This document shows, piece after piece, positions 8,892 through 17,353 of a DNA stretch of 64,000 bases (within the stretch, counting starts at the first letter, position 1; each line of letters opens with the position of its first letter). Source of the stretch: Methylophilaceae bacterium (GTDB lineage Bacteria > Pseudomonadota > Gammaproteobacteria > Burkholderiales > Methylophilaceae). The translations under genes were made by a program, and so were the position numbers. Location: positions 48,988 through 112,987 of the forward strand of contig JAOKFJ010000001.1 in NCBI GenBank assembly GCA_028247015.1, written 5' to 3'. The notes beneath the pieces are model-generated. The model was not told where the DNA came from. It made no database searches and saw only the letters and a list, made by a program, of their open reading frames with translations.

Positions 8892-8917
8892 ATGGCGTGC
8901 TTGCTTGGCGCCATTTT
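8892..8917 (+). terminator. Rho-independent terminator after bfr
   Basis: An inverted repeat ATGGCG / CGCCAT with an 11-base loop is followed by TTTT. It lies between bfr and the TusA-like gene on the same strand. Confidence 0.65.
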
Positions 8918-8937
8918 GACTTTTGCTTGGAGATGGG

Positions 8938-9168
8938 ATGACTAGATATGATTTTGAAGTAGATGCAATTGGATTGAAGTGTCCAATGCCTATTCTTCGC
9001 TGCAAGAAAGGACTTAATGCAATAAAGAAAAATCAGGTTTTAAAAATTTCTACTAGTGATAAAAATGCAGCAAAAGATTTGAAAGTATTTTGTAATCAAA
9101 CTGGGCACGAATTAATTTCATTAGAGCATGCTGGTGATATTACTTCTTCCTATATTAGGAAAAATTAA
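8938..9168 (+). CDS. TusA-family sulfurtransferase
   Basis: A small cytoplasmic protein of 76 residues with the TusA/SirA signature G-L-K-C-P-M-P-I-L, whose cysteine carries persulfide sulfur. In the family this sulfur feeds tRNA 2-thiouridine synthesis, molybdopterin or other sulfur relays. The ATG at 8938 is preceded by GGAG; an upstream TTG in frame is not needed. It converges on valS, with the two stops overlapping by 4 bases. The partner system is not visible here. Confidence 0.9.
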   Translation: MTRYDFEVDAIGLKCPMPILRCKKGLNAIKKNQVLKISTSDKNAAKDLKVFCNQTGHELISLEHAGDITSSYIRKN

Positions 9169-11969
9169 CCTTTTATCTTCTTAAATTGTAACAAAAATTT
9201 TTCCCTCGATTGACTAAAAATTTCAAGTCGCTCTTTCTCTTGAGAGATAACTTCAGCTGGTGCTTTTTCTACAAAACTAGTATTTCCTAATTTTTTTTCT
9301 GCTTTATTAATTTCAATTTCAAGGCGGGTGATTTCTTTTTGAAGTCTATTTTTCTCTGCTTCTTTATCTACTTCTATATTTAACATTAATTTAAAATCGT
9401 CAATTATTGATACCGGTGCATCTTTAACAGGTAATTCATCCATTAATTCAACGTCAGATAATTTTGCAAGGCCTTTTAGGTAATCAACATATGTAATTAA
9501 AATATCTAAATTACCCGACATAGCTAATGGTATTTTAACCGCTGGGGAAATATTCATCTCTCCTCTAAGGCTTCTGCATTGCTCAACCATACTCTTGAGA
9601 GTATGCATCCAATGAATAGATACTTCATCAATCTTTTCTTTTTTAGCTACTGGATAAGGTTCGAGCATAATCGAATCAGCATTTTTTCCCAACATTGGCC
9701 CTATAATTTGCCAAATTTCTTCTGTTATAAAAGGCATTAGTGGGTGACTCATTCTTAGTATAGTCTCTAGGATAGAAACTAGCGTTCTTCGCGTAGCTCT
9801 TTTTTGAGCTTCATTTCCATTTTGGAGCTGAACTTTTGCTAGCTCTAAATACCAGTCACAATATTCATCCCAGACAAATTGATAAATTTCTTGTGCCAAT
9901 AAATCAAATCTATACTCTGAGAAATTTCTCTCGACATTAGACTCTGTTTTCTGAAGAATACTTACAATCCACCTATCAGCCTGTGAAAATTCTAGGTAAC
10001 CATCGGTACATTTACCAAATCCATTATCTTGATCTTCGCAATTCATTAGCACAAACCGTGTTGCATTCCATAATTTGTTGCAAAAATTTCGGTATCCATC
10101 ACATCTTTGTAGATCAAACTTAATGTCTCTACCAGGGCTTGCTAGACTTGCAAAAGTGAATCGTAAAGCGTCCGTCCCATAAGAAGAAATTCCATCAGGA
10201 AACTCTTTTTTTGTTTTATTAATAATTGACTCTTCTTGCTTAGGATTCATTAATCCGTTGGTTCTTTTTTTAATTAAATCATCTAGTGAAATTCCATCAA
10301 TTAAATCAATTGGATCAAGAACATTTCCTTTTGACTTACTCATTTTTTGCCCATCTGCATCACGAATCAAACCATGTACGTATACATGTTTGAATGGTAT
10401 TTTCTGGGTAATATGCTTTGTAAGCATAACCATTCTAGCGACCCAAAAGAAAATAATATCAAAGCCTGTAACAAGAACAGAAGAAGGTAAATATAAGTCT
10501 AAGGCTGGGTTACTTTTTTCTGGATAGTCAGGAGTCCAGTCTAATGTAGAAAATGGCCATAGTGCCGAAGAGAACCATGTATCTAATACATCTTCATCTC
10601 TTACTAATTCTCCTTGATAGCCATCTTCTTCTGCAATGCTTTTTGCCTCTTCATAAGAGTTTGCAACATATACTTCTTTATTCGTCCCATACCATGCTGG
10701 AATTTGATGTCCCCACCAAAGCTGTCTAGAAATACACCAATCTTGAATATTATTAAGCCATTGGTTATAAGTATTAACCCAGTTTTCTGGATAAAACTTA
10801 ATTTCACCTTTCTCAACAACTTCTAATGCCTTCTCAGCAATACTTTTTTTATCGCCAGTAGGCTTTGTCATTGCCACATACCATTGATCTGTAAGCATTG
10901 GCTCAATTACCGTATTTGTTCTATCACCTCTTGGGATTTTTAATGTATGTTTTTGAGTTTTTAAAAGAAGAGATTCTTTTTTTAAGTCATCAATAATCTT
11001 TTCTCTGGCTTTAAATCTTTCTAGTCCCTGATATAGTTTTGTCCCATTCTCATTAATATATCCATCAAGCGTTAAAATATTAACTATTGGAAGATCATGT
11101 CTTTGTCCTACTGCATAGTCATTAAAATCATGGGCAGGGGTTACTTTAACTACACCAGTTCCAAATTCTGGATCAACATATTCATCAGAAATAATTGGAA
11201 TTTTTCTATTAATTAAAGGAATAAAGGCATATTGTCCAATATATTTTTTATACCTCTCATCTTCTGGGTGAACCATCAATGCTGTGTCACCCAACATAGT
11301 TTCAGGTCTTGTTGTAGCAACAGTTAAAAAGTCACTTTTATTTTCTAATGGATAATTAATATGCCATAAGGATCCACTTTCATCTTCTTGAATAACTTCA
11401 AGATCAGAAACTGCTGTTTGTAATGTTACATCCCAATTAACTAGTCTTTTGCCTCTGTAGATTAAGCCTTCCCGATAAAGCCTAACGAATACTTCAGTAA
11501 CTGTTTTTGACAGTCCTTCATCCATGGTGAATCGCTCTCTTGACCAGTCTGGAGAAGTTCCTAATCGTCTCATTTGTTGGGTAATAGTTCCTCCTGAATA
11601 AGCTTTCCAATCCCAAACCCTCTCAATAAACTTTTCTCGACCTAAGTCGTGCCTTGACACTTTTTGTTGATCAAGCTGCCTTTCTACAACAATTTGTGTT
11701 GCTATACCTGCATGATCAGTCCCTGGCTGCCATAGTGTGTTTTCTCCCTTCATACGGTGATATCGAGTTAGTGCATCCATTAGGGTTTGATTAAATCCGT
11801 GACCCATATGAAGAGTTCCTGTTACATTAGGAGGGGGAAGAAGAATAGAAAATGAATATGGATTATCTAAATCTTCTCCTGATTTATAGTAGCCTTTAGA
11901 CTCCCAAAATTCATACCATTTTTTTTCAATGTCAGATGGGTTAAACGATTTTGATAATTCTTTATTCAT
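9165..11969 (-). CDS. valS: Valyl-tRNA synthetase
   Basis: A class I aminoacyl-tRNA synthetase that charges tRNA-Val and edits mischarged threonine. The 934-residue protein has the HIGH-type motif HMGHG (about 54-58), the KMSKS signature in [10 protein letters not shown] (about 541-545), an editing domain between them, an anticodon-binding helical domain and a C-terminal coiled coil ([18 protein letters not shown] region), which together separate ValRS from IleRS and LeuRS. The gene stands alone on the minus strand. Confidence 0.98.
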   Translation of the reverse strand: MNKELSKSFNPSDIEKKWYEFWESKGYYKSGEDLDNPYSFSILLPPPNVTGTLHMGHGFNQTLMDALTRYHRMKGENTLWQPGTDHAGIATQIVVERQLDQQKVSRHDLGREKFIERVWDWKAYSGGTITQQMRRLGTSPDWSRERFTMDEGLSKTVTEVFVRLYREGLIYRGKRLVNWDVTLQTAVSDLEVIQEDESGSLWHINYPLENKSDFLTVATTRPETMLGDTALMVHPEDERYKKYIGQYAFIPLINRKIPIISDEYVDPEFGTGVVKVTPAHDFNDYAVGQRHDLPIVNILTLDGYINENGTKLYQGLERFKAREKIIDDLKKESLLLKTQKHTLKIPRGDRTNTVIEPMLTDQWYVAMTKPTGDKKSIAEKALEVVEKGEIKFYPENWVNTYNQWLNNIQDWCISRQLWWGHQIPAWYGTNKEVYVANSYEEAKSIAEEDGYQGELVRDEDVLDTWFSSALWPFSTLDWTPDYPEKSNPALDLYLPSSVLVTGFDIIFFWVARMVMLTKHITQKIPFKHVYVHGLIRDADGQKMSKSKGNVLDPIDLIDGISLDDLIKKRTNGLMNPKQEESIINKTKKEFPDGISSYGTDALRFTFASLASPGRDIKFDLQRCDGYRNFCNKLWNATRFVLMNCEDQDNGFGKCTDGYLEFSQADRWIVSILQKTESNVERNFSEYRFDLLAQEIYQFVWDEYCDWYLELAKVQLQNGNEAQKRATRRTLVSILETILRMSHPLMPFITEEIWQIIGPMLGKNADSIMLEPYPVAKKEKIDEVSIHWMHTLKSMVEQCRSLRGEMNISPAVKIPLAMSGNLDILITYVDYLKGLAKLSDVELMDELPVKDAPVSIIDDFKLMLNIEVDKEAEKNRLQKEITRLEIEINKAEKKLGNTSFVEKAPAEVISQEKERLEIFSQSREKFLLQFKKIKG

Positions 11970-12032
11970 TAGAATGTAATTTATGTTTTAACTTATATTA
12001 TCATGCGAAGTGATTTGATGAACTAAATCTAT

Positions 12033-12779
12033 TTACTTTGAGCAGACCTTACAATGTGGATCTTTAATTATCTTTAAAGTTTTCCAGTCCATATCCTTTG
12101 CCTCTAAAATAAGCAATCTACCCATTAGGGACTTTCCAACCTTCAATATTAACTTCATGGCTTCTGCTGCCTGCATACATCCAATAATTCCAACTATCGG
12201 AGAAAATACGCCATGATCTGAACATCTTAATTCCTCGTCTTCCCCAGAATCAGGAAATAAACATTGATAGCAGGGGCTATCTTGATTTATAAAATCAAAT
12301 ACGCTGACCTGCCCATCAAAACCTATAGCTGCTCCTGATACAAGAGGCTTCTTTAAATCATAGGCAATTTGGTTTAATGAATATCGAGTTAAAAAGTTAT
12401 CTGAGCAATCTATAATAACATCTACTTCCTTTGCTACATTCTTCATCTCTTTTATATCCAACTTTTTCTCTATTCCAAAAACTTTAACTTCTGGATTAAT
12501 CTCTTTAAGCGCAGCTTTTGCAGATAATGCCTTATTAATCCCAATAAATTTATCAGTATGCAAAATTTGTCTCTGAAGGTTGCTTAGATCTACTTTATCA
12601 AAATCACATATTGTGATTTTTCCTATGCCTGCTGCCGCCAGATATATTGATGCTGAAGAACCTAAACCACCTGCTCCAACTATTAATATATGGCTATTTA
12701 TGAGATTTAATTGTCCTTCATACTCTATATCAGGTAATAGAATATGTCGGCTATACCTAATTAATTTTTTATCAATCAT
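12033..12779 (-). CDS. moeB: MoeB/ThiF/HesA-family sulfur-carrier adenylyltransferase
   Basis: An E1-like enzyme that adenylates the C-terminal glycine of a small sulfur carrier (MoaD for molybdopterin, ThiS for thiamine). The protein, 248 aa, opens with R-Y-S-R-H-I-L-L, has the ATP site GAGGLGSSA (about 36-44), the catalytic D-x-x-D/N-L-x-R-Q motif (VDLSNLQRQ) and zinc cysteines as CYQC and, near the end, CKVC. MoeB and ThiF are hard to tell apart without their partner genes, and none is nearby, so the symbol is tentative. Confidence 0.85.
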   Translation of the reverse strand: MIDKKLIRYSRHILLPDIEYEGQLNLINSHILIVGAGGLGSSASIYLAAAGIGKITICDFDKVDLSNLQRQILHTDKFIGINKALSAKAALKEINPEVKVFGIEKKLDIKEMKNVAKEVDVIIDCSDNFLTRYSLNQIAYDLKKPLVSGAAIGFDGQVSVFDFINQDSPCYQCLFPDSGEDEELRCSDHGVFSPIVGIIGCMQAAEAMKLILKVGKSLMGRLLILEAKDMDWKTLKIIKDPHCKVCSK

Positions 12780-12804
12780 ATTATTAGCTTTATACTATAC
12801 GTAT

Positions 12805-13218
12805 ATGTGGAATTATAGTTTATTGATTAGAATCATACATAGTAAAAAAATTTTTTTCTTAATACTAATTTTTTTTGTGACAATCGTTCAATGTGCCCCA
12901 AAAAAATTCTTTTCTAGCCCATCTTTCGACGGCTACATATATTTAAAATCTGTAAAGAATGAAAAATATAAAATAAATGCGCTTATAACTTTTAATATTA
13001 AAAATGATTTATTAATATCTAACTTTATTAACTTTAAATTTTATTCTCAACTTATCTCTTATGAATGCGGCCAAAATACTCCAATAATTATTGAGGAACT
13101 TCTAACAGAGAATCCATATGGAAAAGGTATAAAAAATGAAAGTAAAAGAGAGCTTAAAAAAGCGCAAAATTTAATAAGTCCTTCTTACCCATCATTATTT
13201 AAAGAAACATGTGTATAG
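12805..13218 (+). CDS. Putative small lipoprotein of unknown function
   Basis: From the ATG at 12805 the protein is 137 aa: a basic N-terminus, a strongly hydrophobic stretch (FFLILIFFVTIV) and a cysteine in the context TIVQC that is a plausible lipobox. The rest is lysine- and asparagine-rich with no recognised domain. A longer in-frame reading starts at 12580 but would run antisense through the MoeB-type gene, so I reject it. It converges on the L,D-transpeptidase gene with 6 bp between. Confidence 0.6.
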   Translation: MWNYSLLIRIIHSKKIFFLILIFFVTIVQCAPKKFFSSPSFDGYIYLKSVKNEKYKINALITFNIKNDLLISNFINFKFYSQLISYECGQNTPIIIEELLTENPYGKGIKNESKRELKKAQNLISPSYPSLFKETCV

Positions 13219-13224
13219 ATAAGA

Positions 13225-14433
13225 TTAGGTTCCTCCCTCGTAAATTATAGACCACTGAGAATCTCTTTTAGTCCATATCTGTTGCTTAATCATCTCATTA
13301 CTTAACAAACTACTACTATATTTCTGTTTAAATTGAACCAATATTAGCTCTTGATGATCCCCTGGATATTCAAATAATGAAATATTCTCAATTTTAATTT
13401 TTAGGTCCTTTGATTTTTTGAATACATTTTTTTTATGAGTTGTCCATTTAAGATAATCATCATTATTATATTTAGCTGAATCTATATAGTAATTTAGGTA
13501 GTTATTAATGTCTTTTTCTTCCCAACTACTTTTCCATCCTTCAATTCTCCTAAGAATCTCATTCTGAACTATATCTATATTTGCAACTTCTCGACTGCTA
13601 ATTTTGCTCAATCCAGTATCTGAGATAATTACAGGGGTGCTTGGCTCATCTAAAATATATGCCAACTCATTAATATCAGTATTACTAAGGACTACACAGC
13701 CATCACTGGATTCAGGAGGTCTTGAATATGTTGTGCTTGGAGTTCCGTGAATCCAAATACCATATCCAGTAAAATTATTAAGTCGATCATATGCACTAGG
13801 AAAATTTATAGGATATGCACCATCTCCATATAAATCTGGAAGTGTTCTTGTAATTTTTTTTTCAATAAAATAAGTTCCAATAGGCGTTTTTTTATCTCCC
13901 TCAATTTTTTTTCCATATCCCTTTTTTCCAACGGAGATATAATAATCTGAAATATATTCTAGCTTGCCCTTATTGTTGCTGAATGCAAATAATCTTGAGC
14001 TTTTAACATCCACAAAAATTAAATATTTTTTATCTTCTGCCAGTAATACGTTTATTTTAGAACCAATAAGATTTTTATCTACATTATTAAAGCTCTCAAT
14101 CCTTCTAGATAATTCTAACTTTAGATCAGAGATTTTTTCCTTGTACTGCCTTCCAGTATCTGCACTCACCTGATCATAGTTATGGCTTTGTAAAAGAAGT
14201 AAGTCCCCATGAATCATATGTGCTAGCTTGAAATTTGGATTTATATCGATAAGATTTATTACAGCTTCTAAGGCTGCATCAATTTCTCCTTCTGATATTT
14301 TATCCGCGGTCTCAGCTAATAATTGTTCGGTTTTTTTTAATTTCTGATTGTGGGTTATGTTATCGAGTGCAAATGCGTTACTTGTAAATAAGAGGCTCGC
14401 ACCAACTAGTATGGATATAAAAAAATTTATCAT
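13225..14433 (-). CDS. L,D-transpeptidase with C-terminal NTF2-like domain (Cds6-like)
   Basis: A 402-aa exported protein with signal peptide FFISILVGASLLFTSNAFA, a short helical region (about 25-130, TPR-like), an L,D-transpeptidase (YkuD) domain and a C-terminal domain beginning near WKSSWEEKDINNYLNYY. The active site is visible as IWIHGTPSTTYSRPPESSDGC, written here as H-G-T-P then S-D-G-C-V-V-L; the usual S-H-G-C-x-R-x pattern has lost its His and Arg. YkuD enzymes cross-link peptidoglycan or attach proteins to it. It follows the TPR gene by 11 bp and shares its C-terminal domain, so the two likely work together. Confidence 0.85.
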   Translation of the reverse strand: MINFFISILVGASLLFTSNAFALDNITHNQKLKKTEQLLAETADKISEGEIDAALEAVINLIDINPNFKLAHMIHGDLLLLQSHNYDQVSADTGRQYKEKISDLKLELSRRIESFNNVDKNLIGSKINVLLAEDKKYLIFVDVKSSRLFAFSNNKGKLEYISDYYISVGKKGYGKKIEGDKKTPIGTYFIEKKITRTLPDLYGDGAYPINFPSAYDRLNNFTGYGIWIHGTPSTTYSRPPESSDGCVVLSNTDINELAYILDEPSTPVIISDTGLSKISSREVANIDIVQNEILRRIEGWKSSWEEKDINNYLNYYIDSAKYNNDDYLKWTTHKKNVFKKSKDLKIKIENISLFEYPGDHQELILVQFKQKYSSSLLSNEMIKQQIWTKRDSQWSIIYEGGT

Positions 14434-14444
14434 CGCTTTTACTC

Positions 14445-15350
14445 TTAATTCTCAGTATTCTCTTCAATTATTTTGTAATCTCCAGATTCATTAATAATAA
14501 CTAAGGTCTTATTTTCCTTATCACTATAATTTCCTGAATTATATGCCTGACTCATATTAATAAACCAAAGGCCCTCTTTAAATTTATATTTAATTTTGGT
14601 TAACTGTATATTAATCTCTTTCTTATTTATAATTTTCTCGGTTCTTGTTCTTTTCCAATCTTTATAATTTATATCACCCTTAACCTTGAAATATTTTGAA
14701 TAAGAAGAGAAGTATGTCTCTAGATCTTTATCTTCCCATGATGTCTTCCACCTTTCAACAAACAAAGCAAGGTCTGCTAGTTTTTGCTCTTTTGATTTAA
14801 TTTCAGATTTAGAAGCAGTGTCAACTAAGTCGTTTCGTTGCATATTTGGACTATAACTAAACAATTCATTAATTAATTGTAATTTATTATTTGCTACCGG
14901 GCTTTCATCTAATTCAAAAGCTTTTCTATAAGCATCAGACGCCATCCGGGTATATACATCCCCCAAATTAATATGTGCTATTGAGTAACTATTATTGGTT
15001 TTTAAAGCCTTTTCAAGTATCTGTTTTGCTTCTAAAAGCTTATTTTGTTCTGCGTAAAGTACAGCAAGGTTATTGTATGGTTCAGGTAACTTAGGAAATT
15101 TTTCTATTAGGGAAATGTATGTTTTAATTGCTAAATCTTTTTGTTCTAGCTTTGTTAGTGTAACTGCTCTTAAAAATAATAAATTATGGTTATTAGAGTC
15201 GGACTCTAATAAAAGATCAATTTCTACTAATGCTCTAGATGGTGATGATGAAACCATTGACTTAATATTATCAAAATTAATTTCTTTGGATATTGAAGAT
15301 TGAGTATTTAACAACAATAAAAGTACAATAATTCGAAATAAAAATTTCAA
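14445..15350 (-). CDS. TPR-repeat exported protein with NTF2-like C-terminal domain
   Basis: A 301-aa protein with an N-terminal signal peptide (FLFRIIVLLLLLNTQSSIS), then tetratricopeptide repeats (for example PEPYNNLAVLYAEQNKL and YSIAHINLGDVYTRMASDAY), then a C-terminal domain starting VERWKTSWEDKDLETYFSSY. That start is strikingly like the same position in the neighbouring L,D-transpeptidase (GWKSSWEEKDINNYLNYY). TPRs bind partner proteins, so a periplasmic scaffold for the transpeptidase is a reasonable inference. The two genes are 11 bp apart and surely one operon. Confidence 0.8.
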   Translation of the reverse strand: MKFLFRIIVLLLLLNTQSSISKEINFDNIKSMVSSSPSRALVEIDLLLESDSNNHNLLFLRAVTLTKLEQKDLAIKTYISLIEKFPKLPEPYNNLAVLYAEQNKLLEAKQILEKALKTNNSYSIAHINLGDVYTRMASDAYRKAFELDESPVANNKLQLINELFSYSPNMQRNDLVDTASKSEIKSKEQKLADLALFVERWKTSWEDKDLETYFSSYSKYFKVKGDINYKDWKRTRTEKIINKKEINIQLTKIKYKFKEGLWFINMSQAYNSGNYSDKENKTLVIINESGDYKIIEENTEN

Positions 15351-15396
15351 GAGAATGTCCCTGGTTCACTAATAAATATATTTAATTATACATAAA

Positions 15397-15473
15397 TGGG
15401 GTGGCTGATGGGGCTCGAACCCACGACAACTGGAATCACAATCCAGGGCTCTACCAACTGAGCTACAGCCACC
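15397..15473 (-). tRNA. tRNA-His (GTG)
   Basis: A 77-base cloverleaf on the minus strand with extra G at -1 (GGTGGCTG...CAGCCACC), which is the histidine identity element, anticodon loop TTGTGAT with anticodon GTG, T-loop GTTCGAGCC and an encoded CCA. Confidence 0.97.
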
Positions 15474-15479
15474 ATTAAC

Positions 15480-15556
15480 TGGCCTGCCCGACAGGAATCG
15501 AACCTGTAACCCCCAGCTTAGAAGGCTGGTGCTCTATCCGATTGAGCTACGGGCAG
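15480..15556 (-). tRNA. tRNA-Arg (TCT)
   Basis: A 77-base cloverleaf on the minus strand with acceptor CTGCCCG/CGGGCAG, anticodon loop CTTCTAA with anticodon TCT, T-loop GTTCGATTC and an encoded CCA. It lies six bases from tRNA-His. Confidence 0.97.
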
Positions 15557-15623
15557 ATAACTAAATAAATAAAGCAATAGTACTTAATCTAAATACATCT
15601 ATATTGGTATTGTATTCTAATAA

Positions 15624-15700
15624 TGGTCGGGGTGGAGAGATTCGAACTCCCGACATCCTGCTCCCAAAGCAGGCGCGCTACCAGGCTACGCTACACCCCG
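15624..15700 (-). tRNA. tRNA-Pro (TGG)
   Basis: A 77-base cloverleaf on the minus strand with acceptor CGGGGTG/CACCCCG, anticodon loop TTTGGGA with anticodon TGG, T-loop GTTCGAATC and an encoded CCA. It heads a likely Pro-Arg-His tRNA transcript. Confidence 0.97.
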
Positions 15701-15839
15701 AACGCGCAAATATAGCCTAATTAGTACTTTTGGTCAAATACGTTTTGACTTTACAGATTTATAATTTATTTTGTTTAATGGGGTTTTAAGTCAGCATTCT
15801 GATAAAATATTTGGTTTACATTAATAGGTATACTCACAA

Positions 15840-16685
15840 ATGACAGCAAAAATTATTGATGGTAAATCCATTGCCAATGATCTTTTAGATGCAGTTCGTA
15901 AATCAATTTTAATCAACGAAAAAGAAGGTATAAGAAATCCTTGTTTAGCTGTAATTCTAATTGGAGACAATCCTGCCTCCCATGTATATGTCAGAAACAA
16001 AAAACTTGCATGTGAGAAAGTAGGGATAAAATCATTATCTTACGATTTTAATGAGTCGATTACTGAACAAGAATTATTAAAATTAGTTAAAGATATTAAT
16101 TTAAACTCTGAAATTGATGGAATATTAATACAGTCTCCTCTTCCAAATCATATTGATGAAGATAATATAATTAAGGCTATAGACCCACTTAAAGATGTAG
16201 ATGGCTTTCATCCAATAAATATAGGCTTACTTGCCATAAGGCAGCCAAAGTTACGGCCTTGTACTCCTTATGGTGTGATAAAGATGCTTAAAGCTTCAAA
16301 TATTAATTTAGAAGGTCTTGATGCAACCATTGTAGGAGTTTCAAATAATGTGGGACGCCCAATGGCATTAGAATTATTAACTGAGAAATGTACTATTACA
16401 TCATGTCATAGTAAAACAAAAGATTTAGAAGGAAAAGTTCGGCGGGCAGACTTGGTCGTCGTTGCTGCTGGAAGACAAAACCTTGTAAAAGGTGAATGGA
16501 TTAAAAAAGGTGCAATTGTCATAGATATTGGGATTAACAGAATTAATGATAAGTTAGTTGGTGACGTTGAATTTAATGTAGCAAGTAAAAATGCAGGATA
16601 TATTACTCCCGTTCCTGGGGGGGTTGGGCCAATGACAGTTGCAACATTAATGGAAAATACATTACTAGCCCAAAAATTAACATAA
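15840..16685 (+). CDS. folD: Bifunctional methylenetetrahydrofolate dehydrogenase/cyclohydrolase
   Basis: Interconverts 5,10-methylene-THF and 10-formyl-THF, supplying one-carbon units for purines and formyl-Met-tRNA and, in methylotrophs, handling formaldehyde carbon. The 281-aa protein has the catalytic Y-V-R-N-K-x-x-A-C motif (VYVRNKKLACEKVG), QSPLPNHID, DVDGFHPINIG, the NADP loop VGVSNNVGRP and the closing PGGVGPMTVATLMENT. It is monocistronic; an empty 140-bp stretch separates it from tRNA-Pro. Confidence 0.97.
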   Translation: MTAKIIDGKSIANDLLDAVRKSILINEKEGIRNPCLAVILIGDNPASHVYVRNKKLACEKVGIKSLSYDFNESITEQELLKLVKDINLNSEIDGILIQSPLPNHIDEDNIIKAIDPLKDVDGFHPINIGLLAIRQPKLRPCTPYGVIKMLKASNINLEGLDATIVGVSNNVGRPMALELLTEKCTITSCHSKTKDLEGKVRRADLVVVAAGRQNLVKGEWIKKGAIVIDIGINRINDKLVGDVEFNVASKNAGYITPVPGGVGPMTVATLMENTLLAQKLT

Positions 16686-16757
16686 ACACTTTCAAGTGTT
16701 ATACAAAAAGTGTAGAATCTCGCGGTCAAATATTATTTACTATAAGGATTGATTGAA

Positions 16758-17324
16758 ATGGTAAAGAAAAAAACATTCATGGATAAGGCCATGGCAGCTG
16801 CCAAGAAAGTTATGGCCAAACCTGCAGCTAAAAAAGTAGTTGCCAAACCTGCAGCTAAAAAAGTAGTCGCCAAACCTGCAGCTAAAAAAGTAGTTCGAAA
16901 TATAAATAAACAACAATTAAAACAATTCCGAACTTACTCTCCAAAATCTAATGAAAAATACATGAGCAAAGCTCAAAGAAATCACTTCACAAATATTCTA
17001 AACGATTGGAAGATGGAATTAAGTAGTGATATTGACCGAACTGTTACACATATGCAAGATGATCTGACGGCTTATGCAGATCCTAATGATAGGGCAAGCC
17101 AGGAATCAGATATGGCTCTTGAACTTAGAAATCGTGATCGAGAAAGAAAGCTTATTAAAAAAATTGACGACACCTTAAAGGTTATTTCAATTGATGATTA
17201 TGGTTATTGCATTCAATGTGGCGAAGAAATTGGACTAAATAGACTTCAAGCTCGACCAACTGCAACATTATGTATTGACTGCAAGACACTTGATGAAATA
17301 AGAGAAAAACAAATGGGTAAATAA
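16758..17324 (+). CDS. dksA: DksA/TraR-family zinc-finger protein with Lys/Ala/Pro repeat tail
   Basis: The C-terminal 120 residues match DksA, which binds RNA polymerase through its secondary channel and works with ppGpp at rRNA promoters. The four-cysteine zinc finger is intact (CIQCGEEIG then CIDCK), the L-x-x-R-P-x-A-T-x-C motif is present, and the coiled-coil tip carries an acidic D-R-A-S segment (DPNDRASQESD). Unusually, the first 55 residues are a basic tail with three 9-residue repeats AKPAAKKVV, like bacterial histone H1. I chose the ATG at 16758 because AAGGA (16744-16748) is well placed. A terminator follows. Confidence 0.88.
   Translation: MVKKKTFMDKAMAAAKKVMAKPAAKKVVAKPAAKKVVAKPAAKKVVRNINKQQLKQFRTYSPKSNEKYMSKAQRNHFTNILNDWKMELSSDIDRTVTHMQDDLTAYADPNDRASQESDMALELRNRDRERKLIKKIDDTLKVISIDDYGYCIQCGEEIGLNRLQARPTATLCIDCKTLDEIREKQMGK
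16815..16895 (+). repeat. Three tandem 27-bp repeats inside the DksA-like gene
   Basis: Three nearly identical 27-bp units (starting at 16815, 16842 and 16869) encode A-K-P-A-A-K-K-V-V each. Only one or two bases differ between copies, pointing to recent expansion or slippage; unit number could vary between strains. Confidence 0.95.
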
Positions 17325-17352
17325 AAAAAAGCTCCTTATAGGAGCTTTTTTA
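17323..17352. terminator. Bidirectional rho-independent terminator (dksA-like / pnp)
   Basis: Hairpin AGCTCC-TTATA-GGAGCT flanked by an A-run on the left and a T-run on the right, so it can stop transcription from the plus-strand DksA-like gene and the minus-strand pnp gene, which converge here. Confidence 0.9.
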
Positions 17353-17353
17353 G

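Noticed and set aside
12580..12804. Extended N-terminus of the small lipoprotein
   Set aside because: It runs antisense through the MoeB-type gene and the signal peptide and lipobox begin only after the ATG at 12805.
15397..15700. Three tRNA genes as an integration site of an island
   Set aside because: No integrase or direct repeat of a tRNA end was seen, and flanking genes are ordinary housekeeping genes.
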